Positions 7,218-14,927 of a stretch of DNA of 32,572 nucleotides are shown one piece after another. The notes under the pieces were generated by a model, which saw nothing but the letters and a program-made list of their open reading frames with translations, did no database searches and was not told where the DNA came from. The translations under genes and the position numbers were made by a program. The stretch spans positions 1 to 32,572 of the forward strand of contig CADBMC010000106.1 of NCBI GenBank assembly GCA_902795635.1. The letters run 5' to 3'. The number at the start of each line of letters is the position of its first letter. Within the stretch, counting starts at the first letter, position 1. Origin of the DNA: an uncultured Coriobacteriaceae bacterium (GTDB taxonomy: Bacteria; Actinomycetota; Coriobacteriia; Coriobacteriales; Atopobiaceae).

Positions 7218-9188
7218 ATGAAGCAGTTCAAGACGGAGAGCAAGAAGCTCCTCGACCTCATGATCAACTCGATCTACACCAACAAGGAGATCTTCCTGCG
7301 AGAGCTCATCTCCAACGCCTCCGACGCCCTCGACAAGATCAGCTTCGAGAGCCTCACGCATCCCGAGATGGGCATCGACCCCGACTCGCTCGCGATTACG
7401 CTGTCCTTCGACCGCGACGCGCGCACCGTCACCGTCTCCGACAACGGCATCGGCATGAGCGCCGAGGAGCTCGACCGCAACCTCGGCACCATCGCCCATT
7501 CCGGCTCCGAGCAGTACAAGGAGGCCAACGCCGAGCACCAGGGCGACGAGCTCGACATCATCGGCCAGTTTGGCGTTGGGTTCTACTCCTCGTTCATGGT
7601 CGCCGACGACGTTCGCGTGGTGAGCCGCGCGTATGGGGCGGACGAGGCCAACGTGTGGGAGTCCGACGGCGTGAAGGGCTACACCGTGAGCCCCGCCGGC
7701 CCGGGCGAGCGCGACGGCGCCGACGACCACGGCACCGACGTCATCCTGCACCTGCGCCCCTCCACCGACGAGGACGAGACCGACCGCTTCCTCAGCGAGG
7801 CCGGCCTGCGCGACCTGGTGGAGCGCTACTCCAACTACGTGCGCCATCCCATCAAGATGATGGTCACGAAGAGCCGCCAGAAGCCCAAGCCCGCCGACGC
7901 CGGCGACGACTACAAGCCCGAGTACGAGACCTACCAGGAGCTCGACACCATCAACTCCATGACGCCCATCTGGAAGAAGCGCCGCTCCGAGGTCTCCGAC
8001 GAGGACTACGCCGAGTTCTACAAGTCCACCTTCCACGACTGGGCCGACCCCGAGCGCACGATCAGCTTCCACGCCGAGGGCGCGCTCAGCTACGACGCCC
8101 TGCTCTTCATCCCGAGCCAGGCCCCGTTCGACCTGTACAGCAAGGACTACGAGAAGGGCCTCGCGTTGTACTCCTCCAACGTCATGATCCAGGAGAAGTG
8201 CGCCGACCTCGTGCCCGACTACTACAACTTCGTGCGCGGCGTCGTGGACAGCCCCGACATCACGCTCAACATCTCGCGCGAGACCCTGCAGCACGACTCG
8301 CAGCTGCGCTCGATCGCCCGCCGCGTGGAGAGCAAGGTCACCAGCGAGCTCGAGGACATGCGCGACAACGACCGCGAGGCCTACGAGCGCTTCTTCGCCA
8401 ACTTCGGGCGCGGCATCAAGTTCGGCATCTACAGCTCCTATGGCACCAAGGCCGACGAGCTGGGCGACCTGCTGCTGTTCTGGAGCGCCAAGCAGGGAAA
8501 GAACGTGACCCTCAAGGAGTACGTGGACGCGATGCCGGAGGGTCAGGACAAGATCTTCTACGTGGGCGGCGTGGACCGCGACGTCCTCGCGCGTTCGCCC
8601 AAGGTGGCCTCGGCGCTCGACCACGGCTACGACGTGCTTCTGTGCACGCAGGACGTGGACGAGTTCATGTTCCAGTTCATGCGGAGCTACCACGTGGACG
8701 AGGTCGAGGCCGAGGGAGACGAGCCGGCGAAGCCCGCGCGCGACATCGAGCTCGCCAACGTGACGAGCGCCGACCTCGACCTTGCCACCGACGAGGAGAA
8801 GGAGGCCGCCAAGAAGGCGGCGGACGACAACAAGGAGCTGCTCTCCGCCGTGAAGGACGCGCTCGACGGCAAGGTCGACGACGTGCGCACCGCCGCCGGC
8901 ATGGGCGACGTACCCGCCACCGTGGCCACCGAGGGCCCCATCTCGCTCGAGATGGAGCGCGTGGCCCAGCAGGGCCCGGACGCGGACCAGATGCCGCACG
9001 CCCGTCGCGTGCTCCAGCTCAACGGAGAGCACCCCGTGTTCGCCAAGCTCGTCGCCGCCAAGGAGGCCGGCGACACGGACAGGCTCGCGCTCTACGCCTC
9101 GATCCTCTACGACCAGGCGCTCCTTGTGGAGGGCATGCCGCTCGCAGACCCGGTCGCCTTCGCGCGAAATGTGACGAAGCTCATGTAG
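7218..9188 (+). CDS. htpG: Molecular chaperone HtpG (bacterial Hsp90)
   Basis: A 656-residue cytoplasmic ATP-dependent chaperone that helps remodel and fold client proteins, usually with DnaK. The N-terminal GHKL ATPase has FLRELISNASDALDKI with E29 and N33, then DNGIGM, then the lid and GQFGVGFYSSFMVAD. The middle domain holds the catalytic-Arg region (NISRETLQHD), and the C-terminal dimerisation domain ends at NVTKLM. An acidic, Lys/Ala-rich linker near residues 495-560 is typical of the family. The ATG at 7218 has AGGAGG seven bases upstream and matches the family N-terminus MKQFKTESKKLL; the frame is open further back to 7095 but that part has no family similarity. A hairpin follows the stop. 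Confidence 0.97.
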   Translation: MKQFKTESKKLLDLMINSIYTNKEIFLRELISNASDALDKISFESLTHPEMGIDPDSLAITLSFDRDARTVTVSDNGIGMSAEELDRNLGTIAHSGSEQYKEANAEHQGDELDIIGQFGVGFYSSFMVADDVRVVSRAYGADEANVWESDGVKGYTVSPAGPGERDGADDHGTDVILHLRPSTDEDETDRFLSEAGLRDLVERYSNYVRHPIKMMVTKSRQKPKPADAGDDYKPEYETYQELDTINSMTPIWKKRRSEVSDEDYAEFYKSTFHDWADPERTISFHAEGALSYDALLFIPSQAPFDLYSKDYEKGLALYSSNVMIQEKCADLVPDYYNFVRGVVDSPDITLNISRETLQHDSQLRSIARRVESKVTSELEDMRDNDREAYERFFANFGRGIKFGIYSSYGTKADELGDLLLFWSAKQGKNVTLKEYVDAMPEGQDKIFYVGGVDRDVLARSPKVASALDHGYDVLLCTQDVDEFMFQFMRSYHVDEVEAEGDEPAKPARDIELANVTSADLDLATDEEKEAAKKAADDNKELLSAVKDALDGKVDDVRTAAGMGDVPATVATEGPISLEMERVAQQGPDADQMPHARRVLQLNGEHPVFAKLVAAKEAGDTDRLALYASILYDQALLVEGMPLADPVAFARNVTKLM

Positions 9189-9218
9189 CCCGAAGCGGCC
9201 CGGAGGGCCGTGCTCGGG
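9189..9218 (+). terminator. Hairpin after htpG
   Basis: Imperfect stem-loop starting one base after the htpG stop: outer stem CCCGA/TCGGG, a GC pair step, and inner stem GGCCC/GGGCC around loop GGA. No long T-run, so termination may be partial and allow read-through to 9247. Confidence 0.5.
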
Positions 9219-9246
9219 ATTCGGATGTTGGCCTAAGGAGGTCATC

Positions 9247-9900
9247 ATGGACTGGAAGGACCAGATGGAGAAGAACGTGAGGACGTTCGTCCCGCTCGGC
9301 TACGTGACGGCGGTGCTTCTCCTCATCGTGGGCGTGATCATGTTCGTCAACCCGCTGGGCTCGATGTCGGCGCTGCTGTGGTGCCTGGTGGCGGGGCTGT
9401 TCCTCGCGGGCTGCTTCCGCATCTCGCACTACGCGCAGGCGCCCCTGTGGCTGCGCCAGGGCTTCGGCCCCGTGATGGGCACGATCGACATCGTGTGCTC
9501 CATCATGCTCGGCATTGCCGCGGGCCAGAACCCCGACGCCACCGACGCCGTGTTCGCGGTCATGGTGAGCATGCTGCTCGGGTTCTACCTCATGATCGCC
9601 GGCATCAACTCGATCGCGGGCTCCTCTGCCGTGCGCAGGATCGGCGGCAGCAGCGGCTGGCTCGTTGCCGCGGGCGTCATAGACATCATCGCGTCCATCG
9701 GCCTGCTCGCGGTGCCCGCCGTGGGAGCGTACTTCCTCGTGTTCGCCATCGGGATCGGCTGCATCGCCGGCAGCATCAACCTCTTCGCCGCCACGACCGA
9801 CATCAAGAACCGCGCGAAGGCCTTCCGCGACTACTCCAACAAGGACGGCAGCCCGTTCGACCCGAACGATGATTCCTTCACGACTTGGTGGCTCGGCTGA
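9247..9900 (+). CDS. HdeD/DUF308-like membrane protein
   Basis: A 217-residue inner-membrane protein with six hydrophobic segments and the arrangement of the HdeD (DUF308) family: an N-terminal ILLIVGVIMFVNP-like segment, the mid segment MLLGFYLMIAGINSI, and paired repeats of two to three helices. HdeD in enterics is linked to acid resistance; in Gram-positives the role is unknown. The start is strongly supported by AAGGAGG five bases before the ATG. The hydrophilic C-terminus (about 178-217) is acidic and Asn/Asp-rich. It follows htpG with a 58-base gap containing a hairpin, which may hint at a shared stress-related unit. Confidence 0.8.
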   Translation: MDWKDQMEKNVRTFVPLGYVTAVLLLIVGVIMFVNPLGSMSALLWCLVAGLFLAGCFRISHYAQAPLWLRQGFGPVMGTIDIVCSIMLGIAAGQNPDATDAVFAVMVSMLLGFYLMIAGINSIAGSSAVRRIGGSSGWLVAAGVIDIIASIGLLAVPAVGAYFLVFAIGIGCIAGSINLFAATTDIKNRAKAFRDYSNKDGSPFDPNDDSFTTWWLG

Positions 9901-9946
9901 GCAAGATTCTTGCGGATTGGGTAAGAGAGGGCCGATAGAGACGGAT

Positions 9947-9977
9947 CCCCGGCGCGGGCGCGAAGCCTGCGCCGGGG
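9947..9977 (+). other. Strong hairpin before the G3E GTPase
   Basis: Perfect 9-bp stem CCCCGGCGC/GCGCCGGGG with a 13-base loop. It ends five bases before the AAGGGAAGG ribosome site of the gene at 9994. It may end transcription from the HdeD-like gene or be a leader element. A smaller perfect stem GCAAG/CTTGC directly follows the previous stop at 9901-9913. Confidence 0.5.
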
Positions 9978-9993
9978 CGGCGAAGGGAAGGCA

Positions 9994-11151
9994 ATGGCCC
10001 AGTTCATCAAAGCGCCTCGCAAGCAGGTGAAGATCGTTCTGCTCACGGGATACCTCGGCGCCGGGAAGACGACGCTGCTCAACCACATCCTGGCCAACGA
10101 CGAGGGCATCCGCGCCGCCGTCATCGTGAACGACATCGGCGAGGTCAACGTGGACGCGGGCCTCATCCAGAACGGCGGGCTCTCGCAGACCGACGACCTG
10201 ATTCCCCTCACGAACGGCTGCATCTGCTGCACGCTCTCCAACGACCTCGCCCAGCAGCTCGACCGACTCGCGAACTCCGGCGACTTCGACTACATCATCA
10301 TCGAGGCCTCCGGCATCTGCGAGCCCATCCCCATCGCCTACACGATCTCGGCCTTCTGCGACCAGTCGCGCTACCAAGGCGGCGCCCCGCTCGATTTGGA
10401 CAACATCGTGGCCGTGGTGGACTGCAAGCGCATGTACGACGAGTTCAAGGGAGGCCAGGCGCTGCTCGCGGACGACATCGACGAGGACGACGTGGAGAGC
10501 CTCATCATCCAGCAGCTCGAGTTCTGCACGACCGTCGTGCTCAACAAGTGCGACCTCGTGACCCCCGAGCAGGTGGACGAGCTCAAGGCCATCATCCGCA
10601 GCCTGCAGAAGGACGCCGTGATCGTGGAGGCCACGAAGGGCGACGTGGACCTGGGCGAGGTGCTCAACACCGGTCGCTTCGACTTCGACCGCGCCTACAA
10701 CTCCGCGGCCTGGCTGGACGCCATGGCGCACCCCGAGGAGCACGAGGACCCCGAGGTGCTCGAGTACGGCATCCAGACCTTCGTCTACACGCGCCGCAAG
10801 CCCTTCGACGTGAACGCCTTCTCCGACTTCGTCCAGCAGTGGCCCGACAACGTGATCCGCGTGAAGGGCATGCTCTGGGCGGCCCAGGACCCGGACATGT
10901 GCTACGTGTTCGAGCAGGCCGGACGCCAGGCGGGCCTCACGGAGAGCGGCCTGTTCATAGCCACCGCACCCGAGGACGAGCGGCGCCAGCTTCTGGCCGA
11001 CAACCCCGAGATCGCCGCGGACTGGGACCCGGAGCTGGGCGACCGCGAAACGAAGCTCTGCTTCATCGGCCGCGGCATGGACCGCGACGCCATCGAGGCC
11101 GGGCTGGACGCCTGCCTCACCGACTACGTGCCGACGCCCGCCGAGGCATAG
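9994..11151 (+). CDS. G3E-family (CobW/COG0523) GTPase, putative metal chaperone
   Basis: A 385-residue cytoplasmic GTPase. The P-loop GYLGAGKTTL (19-28), the switch region VIVNDIGEVNVDAGLI, the CICC metal site (76-79; C-x-C-C signature of COG0523) and the guanine motif NKCD are all present, with a C-terminal CobW_C domain. Members deliver Zn, Co or Ni to client enzymes or help in low-zinc survival. No long His-rich loop is seen, which argues against a Ni storage type. Neighbours give no clear metal partner: HdeD-like upstream and a convergent nucleosidase downstream. The exact metal and client are unknown. The ATG at 9994 has AAGGGAAGG two bases before it, so translation may depend on GAAGGG slightly further back. 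Confidence 0.88.
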   Translation: MAQFIKAPRKQVKIVLLTGYLGAGKTTLLNHILANDEGIRAAVIVNDIGEVNVDAGLIQNGGLSQTDDLIPLTNGCICCTLSNDLAQQLDRLANSGDFDYIIIEASGICEPIPIAYTISAFCDQSRYQGGAPLDLDNIVAVVDCKRMYDEFKGGQALLADDIDEDDVESLIIQQLEFCTTVVLNKCDLVTPEQVDELKAIIRSLQKDAVIVEATKGDVDLGEVLNTGRFDFDRAYNSAAWLDAMAHPEEHEDPEVLEYGIQTFVYTRRKPFDVNAFSDFVQQWPDNVIRVKGMLWAAQDPDMCYVFEQAGRQAGLTESGLFIATAPEDERRQLLADNPEIAADWDPELGDRETKLCFIGRGMDRDAIEAGLDACLTDYVPTPAEA

Positions 11152-11167
11152 CGGGCGTGCTTCGGGC

Positions 11168-11866
11168 CTAGGCGAGCAGCGCCGCCATGTGGGACACGAC
11201 GCCCGCGCAGTGGCGCGCCGCCTTGGCCTCGAAGAGGGGATAGAGCATCTTGGCCGAGCCATCTGCCTTGTCGGAGATGGCTCGCACCACCACGTAGGGC
11301 ACCTGGTTCACCCAGGCGGCCTGCGCTATGGCAGCGCCCTCCATCTCGCAGCAGCTCGCGCCGAACGTCTCGGAGATGCGGCGCTTCTCCGCCTCGCTGC
11401 TCACGAACGCCTCGCCGCTGGCCACGCGGCCCTCCACGGCGCGGACCTCCGGCGCCGCCTCGGAGGCCGCCCTGAGAGCGAGGCCCACGAGCTCGCGGTC
11501 GGCCGGGAAGGAGACGGTGCCGAGCTGCGGAACCTCGCCGGGCTCGTAGCCCCAGATGGTGGCGTTTACGTCGTGGTGCACGCAGTCGCGCGACACCACG
11601 AGGTCGCCGATGTCGAGCGCCGGGTCCAAGGAGCCGGCGACGCCGGTGTTCACGATGTGCGTGACGCCGAAGCGGTCGATGAGCAGCTGCACGCAGAGGG
11701 CGGCGTTCACCTTGGCGATGCCGCTCCTCACCACGACGACGGGGCAGCCCTTGAGGGTGCCCTCCCAGAGCTCGAGGCGGGCCGCCTCATGGCGCCTCGC
11801 GCCCTCGAGCCTCCTCCTGATGCTGTCCACCTCGACCTCCATGGCCCCTATGATGCCGAGCCTCAT
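11168..11866 (-). CDS. mtnN: 5'-methylthioadenosine/S-adenosylhomocysteine nucleosidase
   Basis: A 232-residue cytoplasmic hydrolase that removes adenine from methylthioadenosine, S-adenosylhomocysteine and 5'-deoxyadenosine, recycling SAM by-products and producing the AI-2 precursor. It begins MRLGIIGAMEVEV with the catalytic-base Glu at position 10, has IVNTGVAGSLDP, the substrate motif CCEMEGAAIAQ (E174/E176) and the catalytic D199 in AISDKAD. Length matches the family. The start overlaps the stop of the upstream reductase gene by four bases (ATGA), with GAAGGGGG upstream, so translation is coupled. It is convergent with the G3E GTPase gene with only 16 bases between stops. Confidence 0.95.
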   Translation of the reverse strand: MRLGIIGAMEVEVDSIRRRLEGARRHEAARLELWEGTLKGCPVVVVRSGIAKVNAALCVQLLIDRFGVTHIVNTGVAGSLDPALDIGDLVVSRDCVHHDVNATIWGYEPGEVPQLGTVSFPADRELVGLALRAASEAAPEVRAVEGRVASGEAFVSSEAEKRRISETFGASCCEMEGAAIAQAAWVNQVPYVVVRAISDKADGSAKMLYPLFEAKAARHCAGVVSHMAALLA

Positions 11867-12834
11867 GCGTCCCCCTTCCGGGCGTATCCCTTCTCGATCT
11901 CGCGTATGCGCTGGTAGAGCCACTCGTTGGTGGGGACGAGGATGCCGTGCGCTCGTGCGCGGCGGCACACCTCGCCCGCGAACTCGTCCAGCTCAGTGGG
12001 CCTTCCGGCGATGCGGTCCTGCGCCATCGACGGCATGCCGTCGGGCGCGAGCTGCCCCATGCTCTCGGCAAGCTCGGTGAGGCTCCCCTCGGGCACGTCG
12101 ACCCCCTCGGCGGCCGCGACGACGCGCGTCTCGCGCATCGCGGCGACGAGGCAGCGGAACTGCTCGCCCGTGCGGTCGGAGAGGACCTCGCCATAGGTGG
12201 AGCCGAAGGCGCAGCACGTCTGGTTGATGCCGTCGTTGAGCATGAGCTTGGTCCACATGCGGCACACGATGTCGTCGGAGTGCTCGTAGGGGATGCCTGC
12301 CGCGGCGAGGACCTGCTCCGCGCGCGCCGCCATGTCGGGGCTGGTGTGCGGCAGGGCGCCCACGATGAGCCTGCCGTGCTTGGTGAAGGTGAGCTCGGCC
12401 CCGAAGCGCATCGCGTCCATGCCCTGGGCCACGCAGCCCACGACGCGCCCCTCCCCGTAGCGCTTGGCGATGACGCCCTCACTGCGGATGCCGTTCAGAA
12501 GCGAGATGATGGGCGTGTCGGGCGTGAGAACGCTTTCCAGAATCGGGAGGGCGCCCTCGAGCGCGAGCGACTTCACGGCGACGATCGCGAGGTCGGCGGG
12601 CCGTGCGTCGGCGGGCCCCACCGTCTTGAAGGCGCGCTCCTGGCCGTTCACGCGGTACGTCTCGTGCGCATGGCGCGCCAGGCGCCCCTCGTCCATCACG
12701 AACTCGACCGAGTCCGGCCCGAGCCGCCTCACGCAGAACTCGGCCTGGAGCAGCCCGAGCGCGCCCTTGCCGATTATGGCCACATGCGGGCGCGTCGCGT
12801 CCGCGCCTGCCGTGCCCTTGCCGTCCGTCTCCAT
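11863..12834 (-). CDS. panE: Ketopantoate reductase family protein (ApbA/PanE)
   Basis: A 323-residue cytoplasmic NADPH-dependent reductase. The Rossmann loop GKGALG (22-27), SLLNGI with N114, the catalytic region MWTKLMLN with K196 and N200, and PTELDEFAGEV with E281 match the 2-dehydropantoate 2-reductase fold and active site. PanE makes pantoate for coenzyme A, but many anaerobes carry paralogues acting on other 2-keto acids, and no other pantothenate gene is nearby, so the substrate is not certain. The start has GAAGGG seven bases upstream. It is the first gene of a two-gene unit with mtnN (ATGA overlap). A TAGAAT -10 candidate lies about 35 bases before the start. Confidence 0.85.
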   Translation of the reverse strand: METDGKGTAGADATRPHVAIIGKGALGLLQAEFCVRRLGPDSVEFVMDEGRLARHAHETYRVNGQERAFKTVGPADARPADLAIVAVKSLALEGALPILESVLTPDTPIISLLNGIRSEGVIAKRYGEGRVVGCVAQGMDAMRFGAELTFTKHGRLIVGALPHTSPDMAARAEQVLAAAGIPYEHSDDIVCRMWTKLMLNDGINQTCCAFGSTYGEVLSDRTGEQFRCLVAAMRETRVVAAAEGVDVPEGSLTELAESMGQLAPDGMPSMAQDRIAGRPTELDEFAGEVCRRARAHGILVPTNEWLYQRIREIEKGYARKGDA

Positions 12835-12869
12835 GGGGCATCCCTTCGTCCGCCGCGGGAATCACGGCT

Positions 12870-12875
12870 ATTCTA
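12870..12875 (-). promoter_or_regulatory. Candidate -10 for panE-mtnN
   Basis: TAGAAT on the minus strand. The same bases read TATTCT on the plus strand (12869-12874), so one site could serve both divergent genes. No strong -35 on either side. Confidence 0.38.
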
Positions 12876-12924
12876 GGGGAGCTGGCACCCATCTCGACGA
12901 GGCGTTCATGGGGAGGAAACGGCC

Positions 12925-13872
12925 ATGGCCCGAGGCGGCATACGCAGGCTCATTCGGCGCGCGCGTGCGCGCATCGCGCTCGACAGGCGCACGTTCGTCC
13001 TGTACATGGTGCTGAGGGCGCTCGTGCTGCTCACCCTCATACGCTGCGTGGTGACGGCGCGCTGGGAGGGCGTGGCCATATGCGTGCTCTCGCTCGTCCT
13101 GTTCCTCGTGCCTGCGCTTCTGGAGGAGGGCGCGCGGCTGGACATCCCGCCGCTCTTCCAGGCGATCATCTACACGTTCATCTACGCGGCCGAGATCCTG
13201 GGCGAGATCGAGCACTACTACGAGCTCGTCCCCGGGTGGGACACGGTGCTGCACACGATCAACGGCTTCCTGTGCGCGGCGGTGGGCTTCTCCCTCGTCG
13301 ACCTGCTCAACCGCTCCAGCAAGAAGCTGAACCTGTCGCCGGTCTACGTGACGCTCGTCGCCTTCTGCTTCTCGATGACGATCGGCGTGCTCTGGGAGTT
13401 CCTGGAGTTCGGCATCGACTCGTTCTTCGGCATGGACATGCAGAAGGACACGCTCGTCACCTCCATATCGTCGGTGGCGCTCGACCCGACGAACCAGGGC
13501 GTGCGCGTGCACGTGGACGGCATCACCCGCACCCTCGTGGAGACCTCATCGGGTGCCACCACCGTGATAGACGGGGGCTACCTGGACATCGGCCTCATCG
13601 ACACGATGAAGGACCTGCTGGTGAACTTCGTGGGAGCCGTGGCGTTCTCCGCCATCGGCTACGGGCACCTCGTGCGGCACGACGGCTTCGGCTGGACCGA
13701 GGGGCTGCACGTCCGCCCCACGACCGATGACGCCTATGCGAAGGAGCAGGAGACCATTGAGCGCATGGCGCCCTCGCGGCGATCGCGATGCGCTCGGCAG
13801 GGCAAGGCGGCCGAGGAACCCGTCCTTCCCGACGATGCGGGGGCCCAGGGCACGAGCGATGCCGGCGCCTGA
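12925..13872 (+). CDS. YjdF/DUF2238-like integral membrane protein
   Basis: A 315-residue membrane protein. Hydrophobic segments lie at about 24-42, 45-65, 75-92, 105-125, 137-155 and 228-245. The signature is ILGEIEHYYELVPGWDTVLHTINGF-like (aromatic GEIxxYY, then WDTxLH at the start of a helix, then GF), which I recognise from YjdF-type DUF2238 proteins of unknown function. An extra loop of about 70 residues (about 160-225) separates the fifth segment from the last helix, preceded by GLIDTMKDLLVNFVGA. The C-terminal 60 residues are polar. The ATG at 12925 has GGAGG eight bases upstream. It is divergent from panE and convergent with the thioesterase gene. Confidence 0.75.
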   Translation: MARGGIRRLIRRARARIALDRRTFVLYMVLRALVLLTLIRCVVTARWEGVAICVLSLVLFLVPALLEEGARLDIPPLFQAIIYTFIYAAEILGEIEHYYELVPGWDTVLHTINGFLCAAVGFSLVDLLNRSSKKLNLSPVYVTLVAFCFSMTIGVLWEFLEFGIDSFFGMDMQKDTLVTSISSVALDPTNQGVRVHVDGITRTLVETSSGATTVIDGGYLDIGLIDTMKDLLVNFVGAVAFSAIGYGHLVRHDGFGWTEGLHVRPTTDDAYAKEQETIERMAPSRRSRCARQGKAAEEPVLPDDAGAQGTSDAGA

Positions 13873-13899
13873 GCCCCTCCGCATGCGCGAGGCATTCGC

Positions 13900-14295
13900 C
13901 TAGCGCTGCAGGCGACCGTCCGCCTTCGTCTGGAAGCGCCCCGCAGCCACGACGAATCGCTCGTGCGTTCCCTCGGCGACCTTGCCCGCATCGTCGGTCA
14001 CTACGAACGCGAACACCAGGCGCCTGCCGTCCGCCTCGACGAGCTCCGTCTCGCAGCTCGCGTGCCCGCCGACCGGCGTGGGCGCCACATGGTCGAGCTC
14101 GATCCTCGTGCCCACCGTCGTCTCGCCGGGGTCGAGCATGGGAGCGACGCTCGTCCATGCGGCCTTCTCGACGAGCGCGGCGACCGCCGGCGTCGCGAGC
14201 ACCTCCAGCTCGCCCGAGCCCATGGCGCGCGCCGTATGCGCGCCCTCCACGACGAGCGACTGCGACCCCTTCGTGCCTATGACCATCTCGCGCAC
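13900..14295 (-). CDS. Fluoroacetyl-CoA thioesterase-like (FlK) hotdog protein
   Basis: A 131-residue single hotdog-fold protein. ATPAVAALVEKAA holds T35 and E43, and LDHVAPTPVG holds H69. Their spacing (8 and 26 residues) is identical to the Thr42/Glu50/His76 triad of Streptomyces cattleya FlK, and HERFVV ends the domain as in the family. It likely hydrolyses an acyl-CoA in the cytoplasm. FlK itself is selective for fluoroacetyl-CoA, but most homologues outside fluoro-metabolite producers have unknown substrates. The GTG at 14295 is chosen because AAGGAGG sits five bases upstream; the ATG three codons later is 14 bases from it. The gene stands alone, convergent with the YjdF-like gene. Confidence 0.83.
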   Translation of the reverse strand: MREMVIGTKGSQSLVVEGAHTARAMGSGELEVLATPAVAALVEKAAWTSVAPMLDPGETTVGTRIELDHVAPTPVGGHASCETELVEADGRRLVFAFVVTDDAGKVAEGTHERFVVAAGRFQTKADGRLQR

Positions 14296-14316
14296 GGCAT
14301 CCTCCTTCTGCCATCT

Positions 14317-14333
14317 GCGGGGCGATGCCCCGC
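14317..14333. repeat. Inverted repeat between divergent FlK-like and small-protein genes
   Basis: Perfect 7-bp stem GCGGGGC/GCCCCGC with loop GAT, just upstream of the thioesterase ribosome site. A further perfect pair CCCCC-TT-GGGGG at 14411-14422 lies beside the small-protein ribosome site. Confidence 0.45.
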
Positions 14334-14435
14334 GCATCTCGCACAGGAAGCCTACCATTGTGTCGGGCGGGGTGGGACCCGCCACGGGGGCCGCATGCAG
14401 CCTCGCTCGGCCCCCTTGGGGGAATGGAGGAGACC

Positions 14436-14699
14436 ATGCGCAAGACGAGGAAGTTCGAGGGCAAACGGCACACCTACGACACCGAGACGGCGAACCTCCT
14501 GGGGCAGAGGAGCTTCAGCTACTACGGCGACCCTGCCGGCTATGAGGAGCAGCTCTTCCAGACGAAGGCAGGCCTCTACTTCATCTACGGCCAGGGCGGC
14601 ACGACCTCGCCCTATGCCGAAGGGGAGGACATCACGCCGCTCTCGGAGGCCAAGGCCCAGGCATGGCTGAAGGAGCAGCCGGAGGGCGAGAGGGCGTAG
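14436..14699 (+). CDS. Small conserved-looking protein of unknown function
   Basis: An 87-residue soluble protein. The start is well supported by GGAGG five bases before the ATG at 14436. The N-terminus is basic (MRKTRKFEGKRH). The centre has YEEQLFQTKAGLYFIYGQGG followed by S-P-Y and ITPLSEAKAQAWL. The F-x-x-x-x-G-x-Y-F-x-Y-G-x-G-G then I-x-P-L-[ST] layout resembles short uncharacterised proteins that I recall from Firmicutes and Actinobacteria. No catalytic motif, membrane segment or cysteine pair is seen. It is followed by a hairpin. I assign no function. Confidence 0.72.
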   Translation: MRKTRKFEGKRHTYDTETANLLGQRSFSYYGDPAGYEEQLFQTKAGLYFIYGQGGTTSPYAEGEDITPLSEAKAQAWLKEQPEGERA

Positions 14700-14721
14700 C
14701 GAAGACAAGGCCCGAACCACC

Positions 14722-14757
14722 AGGCCCGCCTCGTGGCATGCGCCATGGGGCGGGCCT
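14722..14757 (+). terminator. Hairpin terminator after small-protein gene
   Basis: Perfect 9-bp outer stem AGGCCCGCC/GGCGGGCCT with an inner TGGC/GCCA stem, starting about 20 bases after the stop at 14699. Followed by TCG, not by a T-run. Confidence 0.5.
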
Positions 14758-14802
14758 TCGCATGCCGTCGCATGCCCTCGGCAGGCCGCGGTCGCCGGAT
14801 AT

Positions 14803-14819
14803 TTGTTATGCATTGTCAT
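14803..14819 (+). promoter_or_regulatory. Tandem TTGTYAT direct repeat upstream of alcohol dehydrogenase promoter
   Basis: TTGTTAT at 14803-14809 and TTGTCAT at 14813-14819 repeat with a 10-base period, one helical turn, about 30-47 bases upstream of the TATAAT. This is a plausible activator site. It is not a palindrome and does not fit the Rex operator. Confidence 0.4.
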
Positions 14820-14849
14820 TTTCGCGTGGGGCGGCGCCGTTGCCCAAGC

Positions 14850-14855
14850 TATAAT
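14850..14855 (+). promoter_or_regulatory. -10 element of alcohol dehydrogenase promoter
   Basis: Perfect TATAAT in an otherwise GC-rich spacer, 72 bases before the gene start. The -35 position (14827-14833) reads GTGGGGC, far from TTGACA, suggesting an activator-dependent promoter. Confidence 0.55.
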
Positions 14856-14883
14856 CTAGGGAGCATCTGCATCGCATGTCGTG

Positions 14884-14908
14884 CCCGCATGCGCGCATCG
14901 CGTGCGGG
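14884..14908 (+). other. Leader hairpin of alcohol dehydrogenase gene
   Basis: Outer stem CCCGCA/TGCGGG with inner GCG/CGC around loop CGCAT, lying between the predicted transcription start and the GAAGGAGGA ribosome site. As it is downstream of the TATAAT it should be in the mRNA leader. Confidence 0.5.
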
Positions 14909-14927
14909 CGTCATCGAAGGAGGAGCC

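Noticed and set aside
7101-9248. 715-codon open frame antisense to htpG
   Set aside because: Very high GC with GC-rich third positions leaves the opposite strand open. The translation is Val/His/Gly/Leu-rich without domain likeness, and htpG is certain.
9181-11262. 693-codon minus-strand frame opposite the HdeD-like and G3E genes
   Set aside because: Antisense shadow; the real genes have clear motifs and ribosome sites.
14803-14819. Rex (redox) operator upstream of the alcohol dehydrogenase
   Set aside because: TTGTTATGCATTGTCAT is a direct repeat, not the TTGTxAN-type palindrome that Rex needs.
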